Assembly: GCA_963966315.1 (NCBI GenBank)
Contig: CAWZYX010000001.1
Coordinates: forward strand, 40,999-104,998
Reading direction: 5' to 3'
DNA length: 64,000 nucleotides
Source: Winogradskyella_A sp963966315
GTDB taxonomy: Bacteria > Bacteroidota > Bacteroidia > Flavobacteriales > Flavobacteriaceae
Position numbers and translations under genes: made by a program. This document shows, in pieces, positions 17,266 through 25,707 of this stretch. The notes beneath the pieces were generated by a model. That model searched no databases and was not told where the DNA came from. It saw only the letters and a list, made by a program, of their open reading frames with translations. Within the stretch, counting starts at the first letter, position 1; each line of letters starts with the position of its first letter.

Positions 17266-17713
17266 TATCTGATAAGGTCATTCGTCTCCCTTTTTTTTGT
17301 GGGGGATAGTTTTTGACAAGGTAATTGACAATAATTTCTTGATTTTTACCAAGGTCCCACAAGTTTTGGGTTTCCTGCATCCATTTAATTGTGGCATTCC
17401 AGCGTTCGGCGTTCATTCTGTTTTGGGTGACCAACTTTGCCGAGTGGCAGTTGGTACAATTATTGATCACCACCATCAATCCTTCGTCATCTTTTAAACC
17501 CGTACGAACGTGGATTCCGTCTTCAATCCGGTCTTCATCCACTTCCTCTGTAACTACGGGTGTAGTTTCCGCTTTCTTTTTAAAATCAAAGGCCGCCGGA
17601 TTATTAGAGTAGTAAATTAAGCTACCCCCGGTGATAACAAACAACAGGAACAGGGAGATTAACATTTTGTATATTCTCCTTACTTCTTCCTGAAATGTAC
17701 GCTCATTTTTCAT
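17240..17713 (-). CDS. Membrane-anchored monohaem cytochrome c, probable electron acceptor of the sulfite oxidase
   Basis: Protein of 157 residues. An N-terminal membrane anchor (about 17-35) precedes a linker and a c-type haem site CTNCH (86-90). Met100 or Met112 are candidates for the sixth ligand. Its ATG overlaps the stop of the upstream sulfite oxidase gene by four bases (ATGA), a sign of translational coupling, as for sorA-sorB type sulfite:cytochrome c oxidoreductases. I infer that it takes electrons from the molybdenum subunit and passes them to the respiratory chain. Confidence 0.85.
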   Translation of the reverse strand: MKNERTFQEEVRRIYKMLISLFLLFVITGGSLIYYSNNPAAFDFKKKAETTPVVTEEVDEDRIEDGIHVRTGLKDDEGLMVVINNCTNCHSAKLVTQNRMNAERWNATIKWMQETQNLWDLGKNQEIIVNYLVKNYPPQKKGRRMTLSDIEWYELEN

Positions 17714-18933
17714 GAAGTCACCTTTACTGCAATTCTATGGCAGGCGTTATTTAGATATCCTTTTGGATTCCATCCCGGAAGGACCATAGGCTGGGATGTA
17801 CCACTTTGATCGGTTGCCCTGGCCCAAACCTCGTAATATCCTGTTTCAGGAAAATCAACCGATGCCGAAAAGTGCTGCCAGGCCAGTCTGTTGGCAGGTG
17901 GTTCCAAGTTCGTATCCTCCCATGTGGCCCCAAAATCAATAGAGTATTCTACTTTAGCTACTTCTAATTCTCCAGCCCAGGCATGCCCTCTGATGTTTAG
18001 TTTTTTACCCTTATTGATCATTGCACCTGTTTTTGGATAGGTGATGAGCGATTTCACAGGCATGGACTCAATGATACACATATCTTCATCTTTGACCTGT
18101 TCACCTGGAGCAACAGGGTTGCAAGGCACTCTGTAGGCTGTACCATTCATTTTTGGTCCATCGTGGACCTTATTTCTTATGCTTATTCGATTAACCCACT
18201 TTCCGGATACTGAGGCCGGCCATCCGCCTGCCACTAGCCTCAACGGATAACCGTGAACTAGTGGAATGTCCTTGCCATTCATTTGAAAGGCAAGTAAAGT
18301 TTCCTCCTGTAGGGCTTTGCTCATAGGACATCCTCTTGATATGGCTTCTTTGTTTGGGTCCCTGCTAAGGTGTTGATCCACCGCATGAAATCCTATGTAA
18401 ACGGCATCATCTTTAATACCTGTATCTTCCAGTACATCCCTTAGGCGCACTCCTGTCCAGGAAGCACAGTGAACGGCACCTACTTTCCATTGGTTTCCTT
18501 TAGCCGGAGGGTCAAACTCAGCCCTTCCATTGCCCCCACATTCAATGGTTAGCTGATAAGTGTATTGTTCAAAGTTTGATTTTAGTTCGTCTAAGGTGTA
18601 TGTTTTTTTTGCTTTAGCCGATTCTCCATCGATGGTAAGCGTCCATGAGTCAACGTCAATACTCTCAGGGATAAGACCATTGTTTCTTACGAACATACTG
18701 GAGTTAGGTGTAATCTTGTCGTCTAACAAATGCGCCTTGGATTCTATATTCCAGGGCCTGTCATTGAGAACTACCATTTCTCGATTTTTGTTGAAAAGCT
18801 TAAAAGGGTCCGGATCCTGAAGTGCAATTGGGGTATACCCATTTACCATGTTGGAACCAAATACAATTTTGGTGCCGATCAGGGTTGCAAATGAGCTTAA
18901 AGTAGCCTGTTTAACAAAATCTCTTCTTTTCAA
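17710..18933 (-). CDS. Periplasmic sulfite oxidase-family molybdopterin enzyme (sulfite dehydrogenase)
   Basis: I choose the TTG at 18933 (407 residues): it gives a Tat signal that opens with the twin-arginine motif RRDFVK followed by a hydrophobic stretch. The only ATG (19005) would put a membrane segment before the twin arginines and would lie just beside a palindromic site. The molybdopterin domain holds the ligand cysteine in ECGGNGR (about residue 132), then HPVDQ-like HAVDQHLSRD and GYPLRLVAGGWP. The C-terminal Mo-co dimerisation domain follows (KVEYSIDFGATWEDT). The reaction is sulfite plus water to sulfate, with electrons to cytochrome c. First gene of a four-gene run. Confidence 0.85.
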   Translation of the reverse strand: MKRRDFVKQATLSSFATLIGTKIVFGSNMVNGYTPIALQDPDPFKLFNKNREMVVLNDRPWNIESKAHLLDDKITPNSSMFVRNNGLIPESIDVDSWTLTIDGESAKAKKTYTLDELKSNFEQYTYQLTIECGGNGRAEFDPPAKGNQWKVGAVHCASWTGVRLRDVLEDTGIKDDAVYIGFHAVDQHLSRDPNKEAISRGCPMSKALQEETLLAFQMNGKDIPLVHGYPLRLVAGGWPASVSGKWVNRISIRNKVHDGPKMNGTAYRVPCNPVAPGEQVKDEDMCIIESMPVKSLITYPKTGAMINKGKKLNIRGHAWAGELEVAKVEYSIDFGATWEDTNLEPPANRLAWQHFSASVDFPETGYYEVWARATDQSGTSQPMVLPGWNPKGYLNNACHRIAVKVTS

Positions 18934-19006
18934 GATGCAGGTATTTAAAAGTATTAATGCTAAAGTGATATAACCCAACAATTTAAGATTTACCTGATAA
19001 ACCAAA

Positions 19007-19022
19007 TGTAACTAATGTTACA
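19007..19022. promoter_or_regulatory. Palindrome TGTAAC-TAAT-GTTACA upstream of the sulfite oxidase operon
   Basis: Perfect 6-base inverted repeat with a 4-base spacer, 74 bases upstream of the chosen TTG start. It shares its GTAAC-N4-GTTAC core with a second site at 19272-19285 in the same 400-base divergent region. Size, spacing and symmetry resemble Crp/Fnr-family operators; the regulator is not in the window. Confidence 0.6.
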
Positions 19023-19271
19023 AATTCATTGATCCCTTCTGCAGATCTGCATTGTTTTTCCGTGTCATAAGTGTTTACCCATACCTTTAACTGTAGGCGC
19101 GCAATATTCACACATACATTAGGATATATTGGAACAAATCATTTGTAAGCCACTGAATATTAGTAGGAAAGGTTTTTGATTACCCATGAAATGGTATATA
19201 TGATTTGGCAATCTGAAGGTCATTAAAGTGTTTGTTGAATTGGAAAAAGAAGGTGTCTGAAACACCGTTAA

Positions 19272-19285
19272 GTAACAAAAGTTAC
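19272..19285. promoter_or_regulatory. Palindrome GTAAC-AAAA-GTTAC upstream of the divergent membrane protein
   Basis: Perfect 5-base inverted repeat with a 4-base spacer, 58 bases before the ATG at 19344. The same core as the site at 19007-19022. Two identical half-site pairs flanking one divergent region suggest one regulator controls both transcription units. The other ~250 bases between the two sites show no gene I can support. Confidence 0.6.
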
Positions 19286-19343
19286 ATTACTGAATATTCA
19301 AAAGACATAGATTGAGAAATTATTTTAAATAAATCAGTAAATT

Positions 19344-20018
19344 ATGATACAGAAAGATTTTGAAACAAAAGTAGTAGGGTGGGCTTTTTTAATGGCTGCA
19401 CTTTTGTTGTGGTCTGGTTGGGCTTTATCACCACATCACATTGGTGAATACATTCAGGCATCAGATTTTGAAGCTATTGGCGAGAGTGTCTGGACCTGGA
19501 TATGGATGTATCGCATCCACATATTTGGATGGGTAACCCTTGGGATTGCCTTATTTGCTTTGGTTTCTGTCACAGCCAGGAGGCCATTTAGAGTATTGAT
19601 TTTGCCGGGAGCGGGAATGATCATAATTGGAACCTTTACCTTGGCTATAGCCAATGCCTATTTCTATAACTATGGAGCCTGGGGTGTTGGACAAACAGCT
19701 GGTAAATCTCTCGCCGAAATAGATGCCTTCATGAGCGATATTCTGTATACCAACCAATACGTGACCTGTTTCATCAGATTTGGAAGAATTTTTTCCGGTG
19801 TGGGCTTTGTGCTTTTGGGTTTTGCTTTTTTAAAATGGCATTTGCTTAGTAAATGGATAAGTATTTTTACGATCCTATTTGGGTTTGCAGCAATGGGTAT
19901 CATTCTGGCTATTCCGGATAACTTTGAAATTTACAAGCCACTATTTCATGTGAAGGTGCTATGGGCGTTGATTATGGGCGTCAGTATTCTCAAAACTGGG
20001 ATACGTTTTCCTAATTGA
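19344..20018 (+). CDS. Hypothetical six-helix membrane protein
   Basis: Protein of 224 residues with about six hydrophobic helices (near 9-28, 57-76, 84-104, 145-163, 170-188, 203-217) and no domain I recognise. There is a short polar stretch at 108-135 that may face the periplasm. It is divergent from the sulfite oxidase operon and shares the palindrome type found there, so a role tied to the same stress or respiratory state is plausible but not shown. A terminator follows. Confidence 0.6.
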   Translation: MIQKDFETKVVGWAFLMAALLLWSGWALSPHHIGEYIQASDFEAIGESVWTWIWMYRIHIFGWVTLGIALFALVSVTARRPFRVLILPGAGMIIIGTFTLAIANAYFYNYGAWGVGQTAGKSLAEIDAFMSDILYTNQYVTCFIRFGRIFSGVGFVLLGFAFLKWHLLSKWISIFTILFGFAAMGIILAIPDNFEIYKPLFHVKVLWALIMGVSILKTGIRFPN

Positions 20019-20038
20019 GTGGAATTAAGGCGGCTATC

Positions 20039-20060
20039 AAACGGAAAGCTTCCGTTTTTT
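20039..20060 (+). terminator. Terminator between the membrane protein and the ACBP gene
   Basis: AAACGGAA (20039-20046) pairs with TTCCGTTT (20050-20057), followed by T. It lies between convergent genes ending at 20018 and 20069. Confidence 0.8.
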
Positions 20061-20068
20061 GGGTTTAA

Positions 20069-20335
20069 TTATTGTCGGTAAAGGAAATAGTTCTTGACCA
20101 GATTGATATACTCACTTTTAGCTTCGTCCTGGGAAATATTCTGTGCCTGAAATAAGGCATTTGTTTTAAATGCATTAATGATGGCTTTTTTACTGCTCGG
20201 CTGTCCGTAATCGTTTGTCGCCTTTTTGTAGTAAGCGTAGAGCCTTAAGAGAAAGTCTGCAGGAAAGGGTTCCATATGGCTGTTAACCATTTCCACAGCT
20301 TCCTTAAAGGCAATATCTAATTCTTCGGAGGTCAT
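20069..20335 (-). CDS. Acyl-CoA-binding protein family
   Basis: Small protein of 88 residues with the ACBP pattern: an N-terminal helix (LDIAFKEAVEMVN), then LRLYAYYKKATNDYG, a SKKAIINAF segment in place of the usual KWxAW, and SQDEAKSEYINLVKN. ACBPs bind long-chain acyl-CoA in the cytoplasm and serve lipid synthesis. Its start overlaps the end of psd by four bases, so it belongs to the phospholipid gene set upstream. Confidence 0.85.
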   Translation of the reverse strand: MTSEELDIAFKEAVEMVNSHMEPFPADFLLRLYAYYKKATNDYGQPSSKKAIINAFKTNALFQAQNISQDEAKSEYINLVKNYFLYRQ

Positions 20336-20985
20336 TCTAATTGTGCAATCACGCTTTCGCCACCTTTTACTTTATCGTTTAATGAAACCTTAAGTTCGGC
20401 ATTTAAAGGTAAAAAAACATCCACTCTTGAGCCAAATTTAATGAACCCAGAGTCCGCTCCCTGAACAACGGTACTGTTCAGATGTGCATAATTCACAATT
20501 CTTTTAGCCAGTGCTCCGGCGATCTGACGGTATAAAACCTCACCAACTTTGGGGTTTTTAACAACGACGGTGGTACGCTCGTTTTCCTCACTTGCTTTGG
20601 GATGCCAGGCCACGAGATATTTTCCTGGGTGGTACTTGCTATAGGTTACGTTTCCTGAAATCGGGAATCTGGTTACATGAACATTTAACGGTGACATAAA
20701 AATAGAAACCTGAACACGCTTTTCTTCAAAATATTCCTTTTCAAGTACTTCTTCAATGACAACAACCTTGCCGTCTACCGGGGCCATGATAACGTGATCG
20801 TCCTGAAGCGTATACCGTTTGGGGTTTCTGAAAAACTGAAGAATAAGGATAAATAGTGCGACAATTGTGATCATAAGCAATTTTCGCAACCACTCGGTCG
20901 AAATAGTGTTATCAATGAGCAGAATACTGATCACAACAACAACCAATGAAATAAATATGATTTTATGACCTTCTTTATGAAACAT
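20332..20985 (-). CDS. psd: Phosphatidylserine decarboxylase, short form
   Basis: I take the ATG at 20985 (217 residues); an earlier ATG at 21027 would overlap cdsA by 53 bases. The enzyme turns phosphatidylserine into phosphatidylethanolamine, the main lipid of this group. The self-cleavage site that forms the pyruvoyl cofactor is the Gly-Ser in FIKFGSRVDVFLP near the C-terminus. Two N-terminal membrane helices are followed by the catalytic domain (VMAPVDGKVVVIEEV, FMSPLNVHVTRFPISG). It overlaps cdsA by 11 bases and acbP by four. Confidence 0.92.
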   Translation of the reverse strand: MFHKEGHKIIFISLVVVVISILLIDNTISTEWLRKLLMITIVALFILILQFFRNPKRYTLQDDHVIMAPVDGKVVVIEEVLEKEYFEEKRVQVSIFMSPLNVHVTRFPISGNVTYSKYHPGKYLVAWHPKASEENERTTVVVKNPKVGEVLYRQIAGALAKRIVNYAHLNSTVVQGADSGFIKFGSRVDVFLPLNAELKVSLNDKVKGGESVIAQLE

Positions 20986-21796
20986 AGTTAATGACCCTAA
21001 GGAATAAATAAATAAATGGTGAAGCAAAGATAATACTATCTAATCTATCAAGAAGCCCTCCATGCCCGGGCATAATGACTCCACTGTCCTTGACATTGGC
21101 CTGACGTTTGAATTTTGATTCGATAAGATCACCAAGAGTCCCAATTACACTAATAATTATTGACAAAATCAGCCAATTGGAGAATTCAAGAGTGTGGGTA
21201 AATCGGGCAATAAAATAGCTCGCTATACACGAAAAAAAGAGTCCTCCCAAAAAGCCTTCAACAGTTTTTTTAGGAGATATTCGTGGAAATAATTTTTGCT
21301 TTCCAAAATTTTTTCCAATTAAATAGGCAAAACTGTCATTTACCCAAACCAAAATAAAACTGCCCAGGAGGAGTAGAGGTGTGAATTGATTTTGATAATT
21401 GGCAATCATCAGCATAAATACGAAACCCGAAGTAAGGTAAAACGTTACAAGAATAAATTGCTTGGAATCAAAAAGTGGAATTGTACTTTCGGATAGCAGG
21501 TCTTTCAAAAGGATGAGGTTCACGAAAATGGTCGTCACCAAATAAATCTGAATAGCATCAGCTCCTTCTTCAGAAAAAGGACTGTATAGCATCAAATAAC
21601 CAAAGCCAAGATAGATTATTGAAAATATGAAATAAGAGAGACGGGATCTGAGTTTAATGAGGTTATTAAATTCGGCGATGCATAACAGACCAAAAACTAA
21701 TAACACCACAAATAGTAATTCCTGCGCGAGCAATGAGGTGATGAGCAAGGTAACATACAGCGCTCCGGAGATTGCCCTTGTGGTCAGTTCTTTCAT
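20975..21796 (-). CDS. cdsA: Phosphatidate cytidylyltransferase (CDP-diacylglycerol synthase)
   Basis: Integral membrane protein of 273 residues with about eight helices, making CDP-diacylglycerol from phosphatidate and CTP. The C-terminal family signature is clear: SKFKRQANVKDSG followed by PGHGGLLDRLDS. It overlaps psd downstream, so two steps of phosphatidylethanolamine synthesis are coupled; pssA is not in the window. The upstream gene ends at 21797, with no gap. Confidence 0.95.
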   Translation of the reverse strand: MKELTTRAISGALYVTLLITSLLAQELLFVVLLVFGLLCIAEFNNLIKLRSRLSYFIFSIIYLGFGYLMLYSPFSEEGADAIQIYLVTTIFVNLILLKDLLSESTIPLFDSKQFILVTFYLTSGFVFMLMIANYQNQFTPLLLLGSFILVWVNDSFAYLIGKNFGKQKLFPRISPKKTVEGFLGGLFFSCIASYFIARFTHTLEFSNWLILSIIISVIGTLGDLIESKFKRQANVKDSGVIMPGHGGLLDRLDSIIFASPFIYLFLRVINYVS

Positions 21797-22405
21797 TTAA
21801 AGGTCTTCAAGAAGGAGAAGGTAGAGGTTTTTAGAACTACTTCCATAAGACATAAAATCTTTGTCTTCTTCAGTCTTAAAATGTTTGATAGTAGTAATAT
21901 TTGTAGGGATTTTAGACCTGTTTCTGTCTTTAATTCCCTTTAATCCTTCACCAATATTTTCTACAAACTGGCTTGTTGTTGCATAGATAATAAAGTTGGC
22001 TGGTAACTCCTTTAATTTTTTTTCAGCAATCTGATTGGACGAAATCAATAGAGACCCATCATCTGATATCAGGTATTCGCAAGTAGATAAAAAGAATGTA
22101 GCTTCAGGTGTTCTTTTACTTATATTCAAATTGAAAGATTTGAACATTTCGGCAAGCCGATCGTCATAGATGAGTGCCGTAGAATTATTCCAGTTATTTT
22201 CATCCAAAATTTTCTGCAGGCACGAGTTAACCTCCTGCATGTTTTCGCAATACAGGAACTTTCCTCCATTCGCATTAAAGTTGATGGTAAACCGTTCATC
22301 TGCTGGTAACTTAATCTCGGGCATGTACTTGCTGCGCTCTTGGTTTGGAATCTCTTCCTCAGATTTCTTTGATTTTCCACCGAAAAGTCGTTTAAATAGG
22401 CTCAT
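21797..22405 (-). CDS. LUD-domain protein (LutC/YkgG-like)
   Basis: Protein of 202 residues. The region 75-200 fits the LUD domain: TALIYDDRLAEMF, then FFLSTCEYLISDDGSLLISSNQ and the closing GIKDRNRSKIPTN. In LutABC systems this domain belongs to lactate oxidation, but here there are no lutA or lutB neighbours. The position between ftsH and cdsA suggests another, unknown, job. The N-terminus is basic (FKRLFGGKSKK). A 106-base spacer separates it from ftsH. Confidence 0.7.
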   Translation of the reverse strand: MSLFKRLFGGKSKKSEEEIPNQERSKYMPEIKLPADERFTINFNANGGKFLYCENMQEVNSCLQKILDENNWNNSTALIYDDRLAEMFKSFNLNISKRTPEATFFLSTCEYLISDDGSLLISSNQIAEKKLKELPANFIIYATTSQFVENIGEGLKGIKDRNRSKIPTNITTIKHFKTEEDKDFMSYGSSSKNLYLLLLEDL

Positions 22406-22511
22406 TGAATTACCATACTATGGGCTTGCATCATTTCTGACGATTTTCAAAGATAAAAAAACTACATTCAAGAAGAGGATTTACCCTGATTTTTCGATTA
22501 AACGTGGTTGT

Positions 22512-24485
22512 TTACTCTTCTTCTTCAGTTTTTGTGACTACAGCAGTTTTTTGTTCACCATTGGTTTCTTCAGGTTTATCGTATTTACGCTTTCCAAAGA
22601 TCTTTTCAAGATTATCTTTAAAAATAACCTCTTTCTCAAGTAAAACTTCTGCTAGCTGGGTCAGTTTATCCTTGTTTTCTTCAAGAATTTTAATTGCACG
22701 CTGATACTGTTCCTCGATGATTGCCGAAATTTCTTTATCGATGAGCTCTGCAGTTTGCTCGCTGTACGGTTTTGTGAATCCATATTCGGTTTGCCCCGAA
22801 GAATCGTAATAGGTTAAGTTACCTACCTCCTCACTCAATCCATAAATAGTGACCATGGCGCGTGCCTGTTTGGTAACTTTTTCAAGGTCACTCAAAGCGC
22901 CTGTAGAAATTTTATTAAAGATGACCTTTTCAGCCGCTCTTCCTCCTAGTGCTGCGCACATTTCATCAAGCATCTGTTCGGGTCTTACAATGAGCCTTTC
23001 TTCGGGCAGGTACCAGGCTGCACCGAGCGAGCGACCACGCGGGACTATAGTTACCTTAACCAATGGAGCTGCGTGTTCGAGCATCCAGCTAACAGTAGCA
23101 TGTCCGGCTTCGTGAAAGGCAATGGCTCTTTTTTCTTCCGGAGTGATGATTTTATTTTTCTTTTCCAATCCGCCAACAATACGATCGACAGCATCTAAGA
23201 AATCTTGCTTATTTACGGATTTTTTTCCTTTTCTGGCTGCTATCAGTGCAGCCTCGTTACAGACATTAGCAATGTCTGCCCCTGAAAAACCGGGTGTTTG
23301 CTTCGCCAGGAAATCGATATCAAGAGAATCATCCTTTTTAAGAGGTCTAAGGTGCACCTCAAAAATTTCTTTTCTTTCTCTTACATCCGGTAAATCAACA
23401 TAGATCTGTCTGTCAAATCTTCCTGCACGCATCAGTGCACTATCCAGAACGTCGGCTCGGTTAGTAGCCGCCAGAACAATAACATTGGTATTTGTTCCAA
23501 AGCCATCCATTTCTGTGAGCAACTGGTTCAAGGTATTCTCTCGTTCATCATTAGAACCGGAAAAATTTGCCTTGCCTCTTGCTCTTCCGATGGCGTCAAT
23601 TTCATCGATAAAAATGATAGAAGGCGATTTTTCTTTGGCTTGTTTAAAAAGGTCTCTTACCCTGGAAGCTCCTACACCCACAAACATTTCAACAAAATCC
23701 GAGCCTGAAAGAGAAAAGAAAGGTACTTTGGCTTCTCCTGCAACCGCCTTGGCCAAAAGTGTTTTTCCTGTACCCGGTGGGCCAACAAGTAGTGCGCCTT
23801 TTGGAATCTTTCCACCAAGTGACGTGTACTTTTCAGGGTACTTTAAAAAGTCTACAATTTCCTGAACCTCTTCCTTAGCTCCTTCAAGACCAGCAACATC
23901 TTTGAAGGAGGTTTTGGTATCGGTCTTTTCATCAAACAACTTGGCTTTTGATTTTCCAATATTAAAAATCTGACCCCCGGCGCCGCCGCTTCCACCTGCA
24001 GACATACGCCGCATTATAAAGATCCACACACCTATAATTAGTATAAACGGAAGAAGAGAAATTAAAAACTCTCCCCAGGCGTTGCTCTCTGTTTTGTACT
24101 CAATGCGCACTTCCAGATTATTATCGTCTTCAATCTGTTTAATCTCTTCCTGAAATAACCTCAGATCACCAAATTCGAAACGATAATTTGGTACCGGACC
24201 TACAGCGGGAAGAACTCCTCCCGGACGAGACTTCTTATGAATCTCTTTTTGGGCTGCTTCAGGTGTTAGATATACCCGAGCTTCCCTGTTATTGATGATC
24301 TCCACATTCTTGACATCCCCGTTTCTCAGGTAAGTGAAAAAGTCCGCTGGCGTTGTTTGATTGCCGGTCTGACTGCCGAAACCGCCTGAAAATATTTGGA
24401 AACCAAAGAATACCGCCAATATAATAGCGTATATCCAGTACGGGCTGAACTTAGGTTTCTTATTTGAATTTTTTGTATTTGCCAT
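22512..24485 (-). CDS. ftsH: ATP-dependent zinc metalloprotease FtsH
   Basis: Membrane-bound AAA+ protease of 657 residues. Two membrane helices (about 15-35 and 138-158) flank a periplasmic domain. The ATPase has Walker A GPPGTGKT (235-242), Walker B IIFIDEIDAIG (290-300) and an SRH ending in RAGRFDRQ. The zinc protease site is HEAGH (458-462). It degrades unassembled membrane proteins and short-lived regulators. It lies 19 bases after rsfS, probably in one transcript. Confidence 0.97.
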   Translation of the reverse strand: MANTKNSNKKPKFSPYWIYAIILAVFFGFQIFSGGFGSQTGNQTTPADFFTYLRNGDVKNVEIINNREARVYLTPEAAQKEIHKKSRPGGVLPAVGPVPNYRFEFGDLRLFQEEIKQIEDDNNLEVRIEYKTESNAWGEFLISLLPFILIIGVWIFIMRRMSAGGSGGAGGQIFNIGKSKAKLFDEKTDTKTSFKDVAGLEGAKEEVQEIVDFLKYPEKYTSLGGKIPKGALLVGPPGTGKTLLAKAVAGEAKVPFFSLSGSDFVEMFVGVGASRVRDLFKQAKEKSPSIIFIDEIDAIGRARGKANFSGSNDERENTLNQLLTEMDGFGTNTNVIVLAATNRADVLDSALMRAGRFDRQIYVDLPDVRERKEIFEVHLRPLKKDDSLDIDFLAKQTPGFSGADIANVCNEAALIAARKGKKSVNKQDFLDAVDRIVGGLEKKNKIITPEEKRAIAFHEAGHATVSWMLEHAAPLVKVTIVPRGRSLGAAWYLPEERLIVRPEQMLDEMCAALGGRAAEKVIFNKISTGALSDLEKVTKQARAMVTIYGLSEEVGNLTYYDSSGQTEYGFTKPYSEQTAELIDKEISAIIEEQYQRAIKILEENKDKLTQLAEVLLEKEVIFKDNLEKIFGKRKYDKPEETNGEQKTAVVTKTEEEE

Positions 24486-24504
24486 TTAATAAATCTTCTG
24501 TAAC

Positions 24505-24876
24505 TTAATAGCTCGTTGATATTTCTGTTGTTTTAGCATCTCCCCAGAGACTTTCTATATCGTAATAATCTCTAATGTGTTTTTGAAACACATGTACAAC
24601 AATATTGACATAATCGATTAAAACCCACTCCTGGTTGTCCATGCCCTCCACATGCCAGGGCTTGTCCTTTAACGATTTACTTACCTGTTTTTGTACGGAA
24701 TTTACGATTGCGCTGACCTGAGTGTTGGATGTGCCTTCACAAATGATAAAGTAATCACAAACCGTATTTTCAATTTCCCTAAGATCTAGTATTGTAATCT
24801 CTCGTCCTTTAACCTCTTCTATACCACTTATTATTGTTGTTATTAACAGGTCTGCATTACTTTTGTTTTGGGTCAT
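24505..24876 (-). CDS. rsfS: Ribosomal silencing factor RsfS
   Basis: Protein of 123 residues. RsfS binds L14 and blocks joining of the subunits in starving cells. Motifs are CDYFIICEGTSNTQVSAI, WHVEGMDNQEWVLIDY and VVHVF with the late RDYYDIESLWGDA. It is the first gene of the rsfS-ftsH-LUD-cdsA-psd-acbP run; a TAACTTTG box lies just upstream. Confidence 0.95.
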   Translation of the reverse strand: MTQNKSNADLLITTIISGIEEVKGREITILDLREIENTVCDYFIICEGTSNTQVSAIVNSVQKQVSKSLKDKPWHVEGMDNQEWVLIDYVNIVVHVFQKHIRDYYDIESLWGDAKTTEISTSY

Positions 24877-24896
24877 TAAATTGATATATATTTATG

Positions 24897-24904
24897 CAAA
24901 GTTA
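24897..24904 (-). promoter_or_regulatory. -7 promoter box of rsfS (TAACTTTG)
   Basis: Read on the minus strand, TAACTTTG matches the Bacteroidota -7 consensus TAnnTTTG and ends 20 bases before the rsfS ATG. No good TTG stands at the -33 distance; a TTG is found only 14 bases upstream, so this is a partial match. Confidence 0.45.
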
Positions 24905-24970
24905 TTATAATTTTTTATCAAGTTTTGCCTTATATTCATAAGAAAACTATAAAAATAGAACCTCTTTCCG

Positions 24971-25702
24971 GTGAAAATAATCAAACTTAATGCCACTGAA
25001 TCCACAAACTCATTATTAAAGCAAATGAATAATGAGGGATCCTTAGATGATTTTACAGTTCTACAAGCGCAACAACAAACAAAAGGTCGAGGTCAAATGG
25101 GTACTACCTGGCAATCTGAACCCTCTAAAAATCTTACTATCAGTGTATTAAAGCATTGTTCTAACCTGGGAATGGATGCTCAGTTCTTTATTAGTATGGT
25201 CACGGCTCTTGCCGTTTCAGAAACGCTCAAAAAGTTGAATATGCCTAAAATAAAAATTAAATGGCCTAACGACATTTTGTCAGATTCTTTAAAAATATCA
25301 GGCATTCTCATTGAAAATATCATCAAAAACAATGAGTTGAAGAGTGCGGTCATTGGGGTTGGAATTAACGTTAACCAAAAATTTTTTAACGATCTGCCCA
25401 ATGCCTCGTCTATCTTAAAGACAACGGGGGTAATTAATGATCTTGATGAGGTATTAAATACCTTTGTCATCACTCTGCAGCATTACTTTAAGCGCCTTGA
25501 GAATAATGAATTGGGTGCTTTGAAATCTCAATATGAACACCAGCTATTTCGAATTCACAAGCCTTCTACCTTTGTTTTGCAGAACGGAGAAAAGCTCACT
25601 GGTTACATCAATGGCGTCAATCGCCAGGGGCATCTGGAAGTTTTAACCGAAGATGCTATTATTAAAACTTATAAAATGAAAGAAATCAGCTTACTGTATT
25701 AG
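24971..25702 (+). CDS. birA: Biotin-[acetyl-CoA-carboxylase] ligase
   Basis: Protein of 243 residues that starts with GTG at 24971. It makes biotinyl-AMP and transfers biotin to the carboxylase carrier protein. The ligand loop GRGQMGTTW (39-47), KWPNDI and the GVGINVN segment are present. There is no N-terminal helix-turn-helix, so it is the monofunctional enzyme without a repressor role. It is divergent from rsfS and convergent with the next gene (five bases apart). Confidence 0.93.
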   Translation: MKIIKLNATESTNSLLKQMNNEGSLDDFTVLQAQQQTKGRGQMGTTWQSEPSKNLTISVLKHCSNLGMDAQFFISMVTALAVSETLKKLNMPKIKIKWPNDILSDSLKISGILIENIIKNNELKSAVIGVGINVNQKFFNDLPNASSILKTTGVINDLDEVLNTFVITLQHYFKRLENNELGALKSQYEHQLFRIHKPSTFVLQNGEKLTGYINGVNRQGHLEVLTEDAIIKTYKMKEISLLY

Positions 25703-25707
25703 CGACT

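Noticed and set aside
22849..23865. Three open frames on the plus strand opposite ftsH
   Set aside because: They lie fully within ftsH, whose motifs are complete; products are Ser/Leu-rich low-complexity shadows.
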